A program made the position numbers and the translations under genes. The notes beneath the pieces are model-generated. The model was given only the letters and a program-made list of their open reading frames with translations, had not been told where the DNA came from and made no database searches. From contig NC_053395.1 of NCBI RefSeq assembly GCF_905171765.1, positions 185,522,156 through 185,586,155 of the forward strand: a stretch of 64,000 nt of DNA. Reading direction: 5' to 3'. Numbering within the stretch: position 1 is the stretch's first letter; each line of letters begins with the position of its first letter. Origin of the DNA: Bufo bufo. Taxonomy: Eukaryota; Chordata; Amphibia; Anura; Bufonidae. Below, one piece after another: positions 21,417 to 33,639 of the stretch.

Positions 21417-21835
21417 AAGTTAACAGTAAGAGGGAGCTCCCTCCCTCTCCGATCGGGGGGCTGCTGTGCCTTTGCAGCCCCCCGATGGAGAGGGAGAGAG
21501 CTCCCAGACAGCCCCCCGCCAGATCCCATCCTTACCCTTCCCCGTCTGCGCAGTTCTGAGCCGACGGGGAAGGTTCCCATGGCAACAGGACGCCTCTCAG
21601 GCGTCCTGCTGTCCATGGTGCTGAACAGATCTGTGCTGAAAGCATAGATCTGTTCAGTGTAAGTAAAATACAGTACAGAACAATATATATACAGACATCA
21701 GACCCACTGGATCTTCAAGAACCAAGTGGGTCTGGGTAAAAAAAAAAGTGAAAAAAAGTGAAAAAAATGTAAAAATCAAAAAACACATTTATCACTGATT
21801 AAAAATTAAAAAAATAACATTCCCTACACATGTTT

Positions 21836-22700
21836 GGTATCGCCGCGTCCGTAACGACCTGATCTATAAAACGGTCATGTTACTTTACCCGAACGGTGAA
21901 CGCCATAAAAATAAAAAATAAAAAACTATGATGAAATTGAAATTTTGCTCACCTTACTTCCCAAAAAAAGGTAATAAAAGTGATCAAAAAAGTCGCATGT
22001 ACGCCAAAATTGTAACAATCAAATCGTCATCTCATCCCGCAAAAAATGAGACCCTACTTAAGATAATCACCCAAAAACTGAAAAAACTATGGCTCTTAGA
22101 CTATGGAGACACTAAAACATAATTTTTTTTGTTTCAAAAATGAAATCATTGTGTAAAACTTACATAAATAAAAAAAAAGTATACATATTAGGTATTGCCG
22201 CGTCCGTATCGACCGACTCTATAAAAATATCACATGACCTAACCCCTCAAGTGACCACCATAAAAAAAAAAAAAAAAACTGTGTAAAAAAAGCAATTTTT
22301 TGTCATCTTACGTCACAAAAAGTGTAATAGCAAGCGATCAAAAAGTCATATGCACCCCAAAATAGTGCCAATCAAACCGTCATCTCCTCCCGCAAAAAAT
22401 GAGACCCTACTAAAGATAATCGCCCAAAAACTGAAAAAACTATGACTCTTACACTATGGAGACACTAAAACTTTTTTTTGTTTTAAAAATGAAATCATTG
22501 GGTAAAACTTACATAAATTAAAAAAATGTAATACATATTAGGTATCGCCGCGTCCGTGACAACCTGCTCTATGAAATTACCACATGATCTAACCTGTCAG
22601 ATGAATGTTGTAAATAACAAAAAAAAAAAACGGTGCCAAAAAAGCTAATTCTTGTTACCTTGCCGCACAAAAAGTGTAATATAGAGCAACCAAAAATCAT
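21836..22700. repeat. Tandem array, units of about 350 bp
   Basis: GGTATCGCCGCGTCCGT and close variants recur near 21838, 22190 and 22540. Each is followed by a TATAAA or TATGAAA word and an A-rich tract, and ACTATGGAGACACTAAAAC occurs in two units. Units are clearly diverged. Confidence 0.75.
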
Positions 22701-22734
22701 ATGTACCCTAAACTAGTACCAACAATACTGCCAC

Positions 22735-23940
22735 CCTATCCCGTAGTTTCTAAAATGGGGTCACTTTTCTGGAGTTTCTACTCTAGGCGTGCATCAGGGG
22801 GGCTTCAAATGGGACATGGTGTCAAAAAAACAGTCCAGCAAAACCTGCCTTCCAAAAACCGTATGGCATTCCTTTCCTTCTACGCCCTGCCGTGTGCCCG
22901 TACAGCGGTTTACGACCACATATGGGGTGTTTCTGTAAACTACAGAATCAGGGCCATAAATAATGAGTTTTGTTTGGCTGTTAACCCTTGCTTTGTAACT
23001 AGAAAAAAAATATTAAAATGGAAAATCTGCCAAAAATGTGAAATTTTGAAATTGTGTCTCTATTTTCCATTAAATTTTGTGCAACACCTAAAGGGTTAAC
23101 AAAGTTTGTAAAATCAGTTTTGAATACCTTGAGGGGTGTAGTTTCTTAGATGGGGTCACTTTTATGGAGTTTCTACTCTAGGGGTGCATCAGGGGGGCTT
23201 CAAATGGGACATGGTGTCAAAAAAACAGTCGGCGCACCTTTCACTCTACGCCCCGCTGTGTGGCCGTACAGTAGTTTACAGCCACATATGGGGTGTTTCT
23301 GTGAACAGCAGAGTCAGGGCAATAAAGATACAGTTTTGTTTGGCTGTTAACCCTTGCTTTGTTAGTGAAAAAAATGGGTTAAAATTGAAAATTAGGCAAA
23401 AAAATGAAATTCTCAAATTTCATCTCCATTTGCCAATAACTCTTGTGCAACACCTAAAGGGTTAACGACGTATGTAAAATCAGTTTTGAATACCTTGAGG
23501 GGTGTAGTTTCTTACATGGGGTCACTTTTAGGGAGTTTCTCCTCTAGGGGTGCATCAGGGGGCTTCAAATGGGACATGGTGTAAATAAACCAGTCCATAA
23601 AAATCAGCCTTCCAAAAACCAAACGGCGCACCTTTCACTCTACGCCCCGCTGTGAGGCCGTACAGTAGTTTACGGCCACATATTGGGTATTTCTGTAAAC
23701 AGCAGAGTCAGGGCAATAAAGATACAGTCTTGTTTGGCTGTTAACCCTTGCTTTGTTAGTGGAAAAAATGGGTTAAAATGAAAAATTAGACAAAAAAATC
23801 AAATTCTCAAATTTCCTCCCCATTTGCCAATAACTCTTGTGCAACACCTAAAGGGTTAACAATGTATGCAAAATCAGTTTTGAATACCTTGAGGGGTGTA
23901 GTTTCTTAGATGGGGTCATTTTTTGGGTGGTTTCTATTAT
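22735..23940. repeat. Three diverged units of the 395-bp repeat, inverted
   Basis: GGTGTAGTTTCTTAGATGGG, GGGCTTCAAATGGGACATGG and TGGCTGTTAACCCTTGCTTT recur roughly every 370-400 bp. They are reverse complements of words in the array at 10380-12385. Divergence is far greater than in that array. Confidence 0.8.
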
Positions 23941-25207
23941 GTAAGCCTCGCAAAGTGACTTCAAACCTGAACTGGTCCCTAAAAATTGAGTTTTTGTAAA
24001 TTTCGGAAAAATTTCAAGATTTGCTTCTAAACTTCTAAGCCTTATAACATCCCCAAAAAATAAAATATCATTCCCAAAACAATTCAAGCATGAAGTAGAC
24101 ATATGGGGAATGTAAAGTCATCACAATTTTTTGGGGTATTACTATGTATTACAGAAGTAGAGAAACTGAAACTTTGAAATTTGCAAATTTTTCCAAATTT
24201 TTGGTAAATTAGGTATTTTTTTGTGCAAAAAAAATACTTTTTTTGACTTCATTTTACCAGTGTCATGAAGTACAATATGTGACGAAAAAACAATCTCAGA
24301 ATGGCCTTGATAAGTCAAAGCGTTTTAAAGTTATTAGCACTTAAAGTGACACTGGTCAGATTTCCAAAAAATGGCCTGGTCCTTAAGGTGAAAATGAGCC
24401 CGGTCCTTAAGGGGTTAATAGTTTGGACTTTTTGGTCGTGGCGATATGTGATAGGTTTATTTATTGTTTATATATTTTGTGTGTGAAATTGGGAAAGGGG
24501 GTGATTCATACTTAATATTTTGTTGTTTTTTTTTACACTTTTTATTTAATACCTAGGGGCTAGAACCTAGGATCTTTTAATCCCTTGTCCTATTCACCCT
24601 AATAGAGCTCTATCAGGGTGATTAGGACCTCACACTGTCTCTGCTGCTCTGTGCTTTGTGCAGGGAGCAGACTATGGCAGCCAGGGCTTCAGTAGCGTCC
24701 TGGCTGCCATGGTAACCAATCGGAGCCCCAGGATTACACAGCTGGGGCTCCGATCAGAAGCTGCCACTGCCACCCATGAGAAGGGGAGGGGACCCTGTGG
24801 CCACTGCCACCAATGATTTTAATACTGAGGGGGGGGAGCACTGCGCCACCAATGATAATTACCCCTTAATACAGGAGGCGGGTACTGGCAGCAGATCAGC
24901 GGCAGTTAACCCCTCAGGTGCCGCCGTTAACTGCTCCGATTGGACAGCGCTACAGCCAGGGAGAAGGAACGCCCACTAGAGAAGCTGATGTCTTCTCCCC
25001 ATTGCTCCGATAGTAATTAGCATACGGAGCAGGAGACCGCAGTGCGCCCGCCCCTCTCTCCGTCCATTGGTCGCAGCGGCAGCAGCAGTACAGGGGGAGG
25101 GAGACACTGCTTCCTTTTCCCCTATGCTGCTGAGGAAACATGAGCGCGGGACAAAAGTATCGATTGGGTATCGAAATTTCGATACCCGCAAGAACCCTAG
25201 TGTGAAT

Positions 25208-26754
25208 ATATCGGAATATTTGAGGAAATCATGTTGTCCTATGCCGGAGAAGAAAGGCCCATGAAATGCGTGTTTCAACACAACAATGACGTAAAACAAA
25301 CCAGTAAGAGAACATACAGACAAACAGGATTGAGGTAATGGAGAGGCAAACCCAGTTCCCCAATCTGAATCCTATAGAGTACTCATGGGGTGACATGAAA
25401 AATGTAGTCTATGAGACAAAATCCAAAAATGCATAAAACACTGAGGAAGGTAGTCCAATTGTCCGGGACTAGAATAGCTGTTCTAGAAGTTCTAGAAGTT
25501 GGTCAACTCCATGCAACACAGATCTCGCACAGTTCTCAGAAACAATGTCTATGCCTCTAAATATTAGTTTAGCAATTTAAAGTAAAGTGAAATCAATCAT
25601 TGTTTCAGTTTATACATTACATTTTTGAGTTTTTAAAGAAAAATACTGGCACCATTATTTTTTGGAATATCCTAATATTCCTTTTCCTTTACTTTCCATA
25701 AAAGATTAACACAAAACGGATACATTTTGTTACTGTTTTGATTTCAAACTGAATGTGTACTATTTCCGAGGCATTTATGGAAATAAACGTTATTATAAAG
25801 ATTTTGCACTTTATTTGCCTTTTTAACCTCTCTGCTACTTTTTTGAACACTACTGTGTGTACTTCTTCAAACCTGTACATCATATGACTGGAACATACGA
25901 TCAGGTTCTTGATTTATCTCAGTATGAGTTAGAGATGGTATACGTTTGTGCACATTCTACAAAGCTCTCATACACATGAACAAGTCCGTATTTCAGTTAG
26001 CAAAAAATGGACCAGCAGAAATACCTTCCCTGTGCGTTCCGTATGTTTCTTACTCCCATCAATAGAAAAAGAACGGAAAAACAGAACCGGAACCAACACT
26101 GATGTGCTCAAGGCCCCAAGGAAATAAATCAGTGTGATATATGCAAAAAATACTGTTGTGTGCATGAAGCCTAGCGTACAGCTAAAAAGAAGATCTATGC
26201 GTAAAATTTGACCTATATCCTGACTGATAAATTCAGCTAATAATAAAAATTCCTTATAAATAATTCCATACAGAGCAATGTGCTTATTGAATAGCTCTGT
26301 TGCATCAAGCTGTGTCAGGGAGAAGGTCTGTAAAGAACTGCTGTCCGAGAAGACTCAATGTAGAGGGAACAGCAAAACGACTGCCACATAGCCATAATAC
26401 CAAGGAAACATTGCTGCTGTGTCTGCATACACATATAAAGGTCAGCAGTGTAACATGGAAAACTGTTACCAAGCGATCATGGAATGTACGTCTCATCTCA
26501 GTGGAATCAGTCACCATTTCTATTTAACACTATAGATGATCAAAATGTTATTGCAATAGCCTGCTTAAGGAATACTCAAACGGCATTTTACTTTAGATAT
26601 AGTATAAATCTACACAAAAATTATGCGACTTTGTAAATACTGTACATTCTTTATCTTGTACTGGTCTTGAGTTACAACTACTGTCCTTGTAACATTGTAT
26701 TATGGAAATATATCTTTGCATTGCCACACAAGTATGTTTTTTTGAACAGTAACA
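25208..26754. other. Unassigned
   Basis: At 25318-25560 there is text that could be an old Tc1-type 3' region (CCCAGTTCCCCAATCTGAAT, CCTATAGAGTACTCATGGGG), but no intact motif chain. No host gene is visible. Confidence 0.4.
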
Positions 26755-27444
26755 TTTTTTTCACAGCATAAGATGCACTTTCTTTTCTTCAATAGCAGGG
26801 GGAAATGGCAGTGCGTCCTATGGAGCGAACACTAATGACTGATGTACGACATCAGGTCACAGTGCATTGTTACAATGGCAGATGCCCAGGGAGCATTGAG
26901 TGTCAGCGCAGTCTGGAGCAGGAGAGGCATTTATTTTGTCTGATCAAGCTTGGGGGTCTGATCTGCGGTCTGAGGAGGAATGGAGGTCTGAGGTGTTAAA
27001 GGGGTCTAATACAGAGGTCTGATGGAGCTTGGGGTCTGATCTGAGGTCTAAAGAGGAATGGGGTCTGATGGGGATTTGCTCTGAGGACAAATGGAGGGTG
27101 TAATGGGTGTCTGATCTGAGGTCTAAGAGGGATGGGGGTCTGATACAGAGGTCTGATACAGATGTGTGATGGAGCTTGTGGGTCTAATCTGAGGTCTGAG
27201 GAGGAATGGGGTCGGATGTGGGTCTGATCTGAGGAGAAATGGAGGGTCTGATAGAGAGGCCTTTTGGAGCTTGGAGGTCTGATCTGAGGTGTGATGGTGC
27301 TTGGGGGTCTGATCTGTAGTCTGATGGAGCTTGGGGATCTGATCTGAAGTGTGATGAAAAATATATTTTTTTCTTATTGTCCTTCGCTATATCCTAGTTG
27401 TGTCTTATGGTCCAGTACATCATATAGAGCAAAAAATACGGTAA
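26755..27444. repeat. GGTCTGATCTGAGGTCTGA repeat element, copy 2 (reverse)
   Basis: The right end AAAAAATACGGTAA and the word GTCTTATGG match the ends of copies 1 and 3 in reverse. The interior is a short-period array of GGGTCTGATCTGAGGTCT words. The left end is worn. Confidence 0.6.
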
Positions 27445-28359
27445 ATGCAGCAAAGAACTTCCACTAATGAGTCTGCATACTAAAAAACTAACCTGTGGTC
27501 CGGCATTAGCTTCCAGATGGAGAAAAACGATGTGCGAGTAGAACAATAAAGGACTACTATAACCACACAAGGGAAAATAAATGTCACAGTGCAAAGCAGA
27601 ATGTAGACCGTGACATACAGTAGGAAAAAGAGGTCACAATAACGCCTGTACAAGCTTCATAAATGCATGTTCAGGCTATTTTACTCTCTGAAAAAAGTCT
27701 AAGGCATATCAATACGCCTTAGACTTTTCCCTGCCAGTCATCAGCACAGCAATGCTGCCGCTGCATGGAATAACCAATAACAAAGCTCCTGAGAGCAAGG
27801 ATTAGAGCATCCGTTAACATATACTTTTTTTGTGTGCGCTAAACTTATGCCAAAAATGTGATGTGAGCCCAGCCTGACAGGAGCAGAGCTGAAAAGACTA
27901 CCCTGACTATGATGGAGTCCGTTTAGTTTCTGTTTGGGATCCTGTCTTTTTACCAGGCAAAAAATCTCCTGCATATAAGGCTTTTTTGTCTGGTCTTTTT
28001 GACAGAATCTGTCAAAGTCACAGAGGAATTAATGTGATTTTTGTACTGGCTAAAAATACTCCTCAAAATGAGGAGTGTTTTCACTCTTCTGGAAAAAAAA
28101 TGCAGTGCGACCTCTGGTAGGAAGCATCATCTAAATCAATCCGTGGACCAGAAATGGTCTAGCAACTCCAAGACACTTGAGTCCCAAACTGCAGATGGTA
28201 TGGGAGTTTATCTAGCCTTCTTTATAAAGTATACAGCATTACTTGGGAGAAATAGCCATCAGGTTAGAAAGGTCTTTCCCTAACACACCTACTGGTGAGA
28301 ACGGTTTGTTGGGTTAATCAGTAGTATAAGTACAAAGGTTGCTGTCTCAGCATTCGTTG
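27445..28359. other. Unassigned, with a small perfect hairpin
   Basis: A 13-bp stem AAAAGTCTAAGGC (27693-27705) pairs with GCCTTAGACTTTT (27716-27728) over a 10-base loop. No gene is recognised in the rest. Confidence 0.45.
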
Positions 28360-28367
28360 CTACACAT

Positions 28368-28514
28368 CAGGGCTGGCCAACCTGCTGCTCTCCAGCTGTT
28401 GCAAAACTACAACTCCCATCATGCCCGGACAGTCTACAGATATCAGCCTACAGCAGAGCATGGTGGGAGTTGTAGTTTTACAACAGCTGGAGAGCCACAG
28501 GTTGGCCATCCCTG
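28368..28514. mobile_element. hAT MITE, CAGGGCTGG type
   Basis: Flanked by CTACACAT (28360-28367) and CTATACAT (28515-28522), an 8-bp duplication with one change. The ends CAGGGCTGGCCAACC and GGTTGGCCATCCCTG are inverted. It shares CTCCAGCTGTTG and CAACTCCCATCATGCC arms with the MITEs at 13018, 31794 and 46720. Confidence 0.85.
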
Positions 28515-28589
28515 CTATACATCATTGGGCTAAGCATGTTACAATATACAGTACATACATTTAAAAGGGAAATTATGTATTGTTTAAAT

Positions 28590-28975
28590 CAAGTTTTTAT
28601 CTTAAACGAATTTTTATTTTTGGTGATATAATATTTCATTTTCATGTCACTAACTAATTTTAAAAAAAAATCCTAAAATCCTGCAGTTTTCAAACTGGTC
28701 ACGAAGCCTAATAATAGGCACCACTTCTTGGTCAGCTCTTTTTCAGCAGTCAGCTCATTATCCCAGGAAGAATTAGAAAGACAGATATCACATATATATA
28801 TATTTTTATAATAAACACAGGATCCCACTATTCACAATACGAGATATCATAGCTTTTCTACTCCCTCCTGACCTCTGCACAGGTCACAGACCATGCCTAG
28901 AAAATTCTCCCATAGAAGTCAATGAGGTCCCCTCCTGTCCATTGTGTCTATGGACCATGGCGGATGCTGCAAGTC
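28590..28975. repeat. Interspersed repeat F, copy 1
   Basis: CTCTGCACAGGTCACAGACC, ATGCCTAG and TTCTCCCATAGAAGTCAATG also occur in related form at 36900-37140 and, reversed, at 56560-57070. It has no coding potential; type unknown. Confidence 0.6.
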
Positions 28976-29565
28976 ATATCTCCACACTCTTGCGGAGAAC
29001 CACATAGTCACTTGCTGGTCTGCAGAACTGGGCTTATTGAGGCTTTTTTTTTTTAAGGAAGGTAACTGACTGGTCCAAGACAGAAGAATAAAGAAAAGTA
29101 TATTTTTGCTCCAATAAGTTAGAAGATACAAGGGAGCACTTGCATGAGAGACAATCTATGCCTAGAGTTTTTCTTTGATTCCCTTAAGCTGGCATCCACG
29201 GCCAGTTCACTTGTGGCCGAGCCAAGATCTTTTTTATTGGAAATCACTACAATCTGTGCACAATGTGGAAACTGGAAATCACCATAATTTACAATATTCC
29301 TTGCCCTGGGTAGAAGGAAATACCAGATGCTACATTCTTTTCCATGCAGATTTCTTTCAAAAAACATTTTAAAAGAAATCTAAGTATCTAAAATACACAA
29401 AGAATATTTTATTAATCCCAGCAAATCCCTCCCTTAATCTGCTCTCTTCCTTTGATACTAATCTATCTCATATTGCAAAACGATGAAGGTTATATAAAGA
29501 TTGATCGTCTGGTACACATACAAAACAATCATTTTCTTTCCTTACAATCCAAAGTTGAATGTTAA
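28976..29565. other. Unassigned
   Basis: No gene or repeat I can name. Confidence 0.35.
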
Positions 29566-29949
29566 AGGGGTTATCTGGGAATTTATATTGATGACCTATC
29601 CTCAGGTTATCAATATCAGATCGTCGGGGGTCTGACACCTGGGATCCCCACTGATCAGCTGTTAGAAGAGGCTGGCACTCCGTGAGCGGGCCATGTGACA
29701 TCACCATATGTCCTAGTTGCAGCTCAGCCCCATTGAAGTGAATGGGCCTGACCTTCAATACCAAACATGGCCGCTATACAATGTACAGCGCTGTGCTTGG
29801 AAAGCTGCCAGGAGTCGGCTGCGCTCACCGGTGCTCCGGTGAGGACGGCAGCTCTCTGTGACAGCTGATTGGCTGAGGTGCCTCACCGATGTGATAATGA
29901 TGACCTATCCTGAGGATAGCTCATCAATATATTTACCTAGATAACCCCT
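29566..29949. mobile_element. TTAA-flanked MITE, AGGGGTTATC family
   Basis: TTAA lies at 29562-29565 and 29950-29953. The ends are AGGGGTTATCTGGG and CTAGATAACCCCT. Just inside both ends is a GATGACCTATCCTCAGG / CCTGAGGATAG palindromic word that marks all members of this family in the window. Confidence 0.8.
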
Positions 29950-29953
29950 TTAA

Positions 29954-30315
29954 GTTAAATAACTGCAAATGGAGTCACCATCAATGCTCTTAGTAAACTA
30001 AGAAAGCTAAGCCCCACCCCCTTTCTATGCCACACCCTCCGTCAACATGGAGGGGGTCACCAGGAAATTAAAGACTGTTTGATTTGGGAGCTGCAGATAC
30101 TCCTGACAACTGACAAAAGGGGTTGACAAGTTGTCCTCCTGTTTTTTTCATCAGTCCTTGCTAGGTTTAGTGTCCCTTTAACTGTGCATTCAGACATGGC
30201 GAATACTTTCCACTGTGGATTCGGCTGTGAATCCACGGCAAGATTTGGCTGCAGACGTCTTTGCAACAACTCATTGATTAGGGCGATTGGCATTTATTGG
30301 TAATGGATCCTGTTG
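29954..30315. other. Unassigned
   Basis: Nothing recognised. Confidence 0.35.
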
Positions 30316-30318
30316 TTA

Positions 30319-30788
30319 GGCTACTTTCACACTTGCGGCAGAGGAATCCGGCAGGCAGTTCTATTGCCGAAACTGCCTGCCGGTTCCGGCAATCCGGACG
30401 CAAACGGATGCATTTGTGAGACGGATCCGGATGCGTTGTCATCCAGAAAAACTGATCCGGTATTTATTTATTTTTCTCATTTTTAAAGGTCTGCGCATGC
30501 GCAGATTGGAAAACCGCATCCGGTTTTCCGGAACACTTAGTACCGGATCCGGCATGAATACATTTCAATGGCAAGTGTTGCAGGATTTTTGGCCGAAGAG
30601 AAAAATGCAGCATGCTGCGGTATTTTCTCCGGCCCAAAAAAAGTAAGAGGGACTGAACTGATGACATCCTGAACGGAATGCTCTCCATTCAGAAAGCATT
30701 AGGATAAAACTGATCAGTTTTTTTCTGGTATTGAGCCCTATGACGGAACTCAGTGCCGGAAAAGAATAAGGCTAGTGTGAAAGTACTC
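30319..30788. mobile_element. TTA-flanked MITE with GGCTACTTTCACAC end
   Basis: TTA lies at 30316-30318 and 30789-30791. The ends are GGCTACTTTCACACTTGCGG and CTAGTGTGAAAGTACTC. The interior is GC-rich, with GGATCCGG words in both orientations. Confidence 0.75.
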
Positions 30789-30791
30789 TTA

Positions 30792-31647
30792 CTCGTATTC
30801 ATTACGGTTTTTAATTAATATTAATAAAATTACTTTTTAATGGGGAAAATAAAAAGGCTCTTGTTTTTCTATTACGGTAGACTTCGTTACTATGCAAAAA
30901 GTTAAATCTGCAGAAAAAAAAAAATCTGACAATTCCAGAACTGTATGGGCACTGTACACTGAATATCTGTTAAAACAACATATAACACAAGGCATTTACA
31001 GTATACTGTGCATTTCTTATAACAACCAAAAGTGAAGCCACAGAAAATAAGATAAAAACATAAGCTCCTTAAAGCTCCAAGCAATCACAGATACCAGCCG
31101 GATAAAACAGCACATGAATGATTTAAAGCACTTTTTATGAGTTGACACAATCGGTAGAAAGTCTACATTGAGAATTTAATAAGTTTACATGAATAACCCG
31201 TATCTAGATTTGTGGTTTCTACACTGGAAGAGAAATGAAACAGGAAAAAAAAACTCAAACAAGGCAACGGAAGCAAAGTCTCCGAGAGACAGAATGTACC
31301 AATATCCGGAACCCTTATATTCTACCTGGAGAGTCCTACATGTAATCTCCTGTGCTGAAATTACCAGCAGAGTGCAGGGCAGATAACAGATATCATAAAT
31401 CTAGATAAGGGCTAGACTGGCACCACTTTTAACAGACGTCAAGAAAGGGAATACATAAAATCTACTGCAGAAAAATATACCTCTTCATCTAACGTACTTC
31501 TGCCTGTAAACCTGGGCAAAGTTGGAAATAATATCAATGCTACAATTAATGCTCATTTTCCAGCAATGTTATCAATGGATATTTTCAGTCAGAATTTGCT
31601 GATCAAATTTTTATTTTTATATATATATACACACACACGCAAAATCA
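30792..31647. other. Unassigned; short TA/CA microsatellite at the right end
   Basis: No gene. A (TA)n then (CA)n run is at about 31615-31640. Confidence 0.4.
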
Positions 31648-32080
31648 GAATGTAACTAATGACCTATCCTCTGGATAGGTCATCAGTATCTCATTGGTGG
31701 GGGTCCGACTCCGGGGACCCCAACTGATCAGCTGTTTGAGAAGGCCTTGGCGCTACTGTGAGAGCTGCAGCCTTCTCACAGTACACCCTAGGTCAGGGAT
31801 GGGCAAACTGCGGCCCTCCAGCTGTTGTAAAACTACAAATACCATCATGCCCTGCTGTAGGCTGATAGCTGTAGGCAGACTGGGTATACTGGGATTTGTA
31901 GTTTTACAACAGCTGGAGAGCTGCAGTTTGCCCATCCCTGCCGTAGGTCAATGACGTCACGATCATCAGTCGAGTGGCTCAGTAGCGCTGTTGCCTTCTC
32001 AAACAGCTGATCGGCGGGTGTCGGACCCCCACTGATCAGATGCTGATGACCTATTCAGAGGATAGATAGTTACAAACAGA
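31648..32080. mobile_element. AGGGGTT-family MITE, ends worn, split by a hAT MITE
   Basis: Both sides carry the family's GATGACCTATCC / GGATAGGTCATC words and GATCAGCTG segments, but the TTAA and outer ends are not recognisable. The element at 31794-31940 is inserted. Confidence 0.6.
31794..31940. mobile_element. hAT MITE, CAGGGATGGGC type
   Basis: Flanked by CCCTAGGT (31786-31793) and CCGTAGGT (31941-31948), an 8-bp duplication with one change. The ends CAGGGATGGGCAAACTGC and GCAGTTTGCCCATCCCTG are inverted. Confidence 0.85.
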
Positions 32081-32087
32081 CGGATAA

Positions 32088-32424
32088 GGCTACTTTCACA
32101 CTAGCAGCAGGACGGATCCGACAGGCTGTTCACCCTGTCGGATCCATACTGCTGCTATTTCACTATTGACTATAATGGGGACGGGGTTGCAGCACGGCAG
32201 TGCACGGCGAGAGGCCGCCGGACTAAAAGTACTGCATGTCTGACTTTTTAGTCCGGCGGACTCTCACCGCACACTGCCGTGCTGCGCCTGAGCTCCGCCC
32301 CGGTCCACATTATAGTCAATGGGGACGGAGCGGCAGTCCGGCGGCACGGCGAAATAGCGGCAGGACGGATCCGACAGGGTGAACAGCCTGTCGGATCCGT
32401 CCTGCCGCTAGTGTGAAAGTACCC
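32088..32424. mobile_element. TAA-flanked MITE with GGCTACTTTCACACTAG ends
   Basis: TAA lies at 32085-32087 and 32425-32427. The arms are near-perfect inverted copies including GGACGGATCCGACAGG and its complement. Confidence 0.85.
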
Positions 32425-32577
32425 TAACCCCTATAAGTAGTCAGAGTTTTTCATTTTATCAAAAATTCTAAAGACTATGAAACCATGGAAACCAGTGGGA
32501 AACCATCAAGGGTTTACATTATTGCCTTTCTCAGAACTGGAAAATAATATACAATATAAAGTTTGTTTGGGCCTTAA

Positions 32578-32971
32578 AAGGGTTGTCCGAGACTTCACTG
32601 TTGATGACCTACCCTCTGGATAGGTCATCAGTATCTGATCAGCCCGCCAATCAGCTGTTTAAGAAGGCACTAGGATTCACAGTAGTGCAGCATATTTCTC
32701 TCAGCTCACCAAGCACAGCGCCGTACATTGTATAGTGGCTATGCTTGGTATCACACCGCAGCCACATTCACTTCAATGGGGCAGAGCTGCGCCTAGGCCA
32801 TGTGACCGATGAGCGTGATGTCACATGTCCTAGACTGAACTGACAGATGGCCGCAGCACTTCTCAAACAGATGATCGATAGGGGTCCCGGATATCGGACC
32901 ACCACCGATCAGATACTGATGACCTATCCAGAGGGCAGGTCCTCAGTAAAAAAAAGTCTTGGAAAACCCCT
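32578..32971. mobile_element. TTAA-flanked MITE, AGGGGTT family
   Basis: TTAA lies at 32574-32577 and 32972-32975. The ends read AAGGGTTGTCC and GAAAACCCCT, with GATGACCTACCC and GATGACCTATCC words inside. Confidence 0.8.
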
Positions 32972-32975
32972 TTAA

Positions 32976-33300
32976 AGAGGTTGTTCAGGTTCTAGATATT
33001 CATGTCGTATCTTTACGATAGGCTAGCAATATTAGATCAATGGGGTCTGACACAAGGTACTGCCATCGATCAGCTCGCTCTCAGCAGCCTCTGGAAATAG
33101 GCCCAGAGGACGGAGCAGAAAACGCAGCCCCATCCACTGTGCAGTAGCCAGCCGGGTTACTGCAGCTCATCTCTCATTTTCAGTTATCATGCAGGCACAG
33201 CAGCTGTGTACCTGTGATCAGAATGACATACAGGTAAGGGCATTCAGTGGCAAGAACACACCCAGATGACGTACTGTACATATACGTCAATTTGCGTTAA
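32976..33300. mobile_element. AGGGGTT-family MITE, abutting copy, right end lost
   Basis: It starts AGAGGTTGTTCAGG directly after the right TTAA of the previous element, so one TTAA appears to serve both. The right end is not found; the boundary is approximate. Confidence 0.5.
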
Positions 33301-33631
33301 ATTGACTGTCATCAGAAAATGACCTATTACTTAAATTAGGTTTGTATGTGAAAGTTTCCTGTGACACGAGATGGACACAGATGTGCACACAGGACAAGGA
33401 TTCACATGCAGCAAATCTGCAAAATTTTATCAGAACCAGTAAAGTGGATGCGATTTTAAGAAATCTTATACATCTACAGCGAATTTTTTTTATAAATCTG
33501 CAGCATAAATTGACCTGCGATGCGGTGCAGACGTCAATTTATGCTTCAGATATCCACCACGGATTTCACCCTTGCAATGAAATCCACTGGGGAGTTATTA
33601 GCATCTCAGAAAAGGCTGAACATTTTTTTAA
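33301..33631. other. Unassigned
   Basis: A word TCAGAAAATGACCTATT near 33313 matches the inner part of repeat F. Nothing else recognised. Confidence 0.35.
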
Positions 33632-33639
33632 ATAAAGAC

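Larger units (their letters stand above)
20827..24414. mobile_element. Non-autonomous piggyBac relative, 3.6 kb
   Basis: TTAA lies at 20823-20826 and 24415-24418, with CCCCTTAAGGAC and GTCCTTAAGGGG ends. The right 480 bp are the reverse complement of the left end of the intact element (9896-10380), with substitutions. The left end repeats CCTTAAGGACACATGACGTA twice, matching the intact element's right end in layout. The interior holds GC palindromes and two tandem arrays, and no transposase trace. Confidence 0.85.
20622..25199. mobile_element. hAT-type element, copy 2, split by a piggyBac relative
   Basis: An exact 8-bp duplication GTGTGAAT lies at 20614-20621 and 25200-25207. The left end TATTGTTGCTGCGATACC and the right end GGGTATCG...AACCCTA are inverted relatives. 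Removing the insertion leaves just under 1 kb without coding capacity. It aligns with copy 1 at 2828-5238 on both sides of the insertion. Confidence 0.85.

Noticed and set aside
20963..21616. 217-codon proline/arginine-rich minus-strand frame
   Set aside because: It lies in the GC-rich palindromic end of the non-autonomous piggyBac; composition is that of the DNA, with no transposase motif.
25318..25560. Possible fifth Tc1 copy
   Set aside because: A few words resemble a Tc1 3' region, but no terminal repeat or DDE motif could be read.
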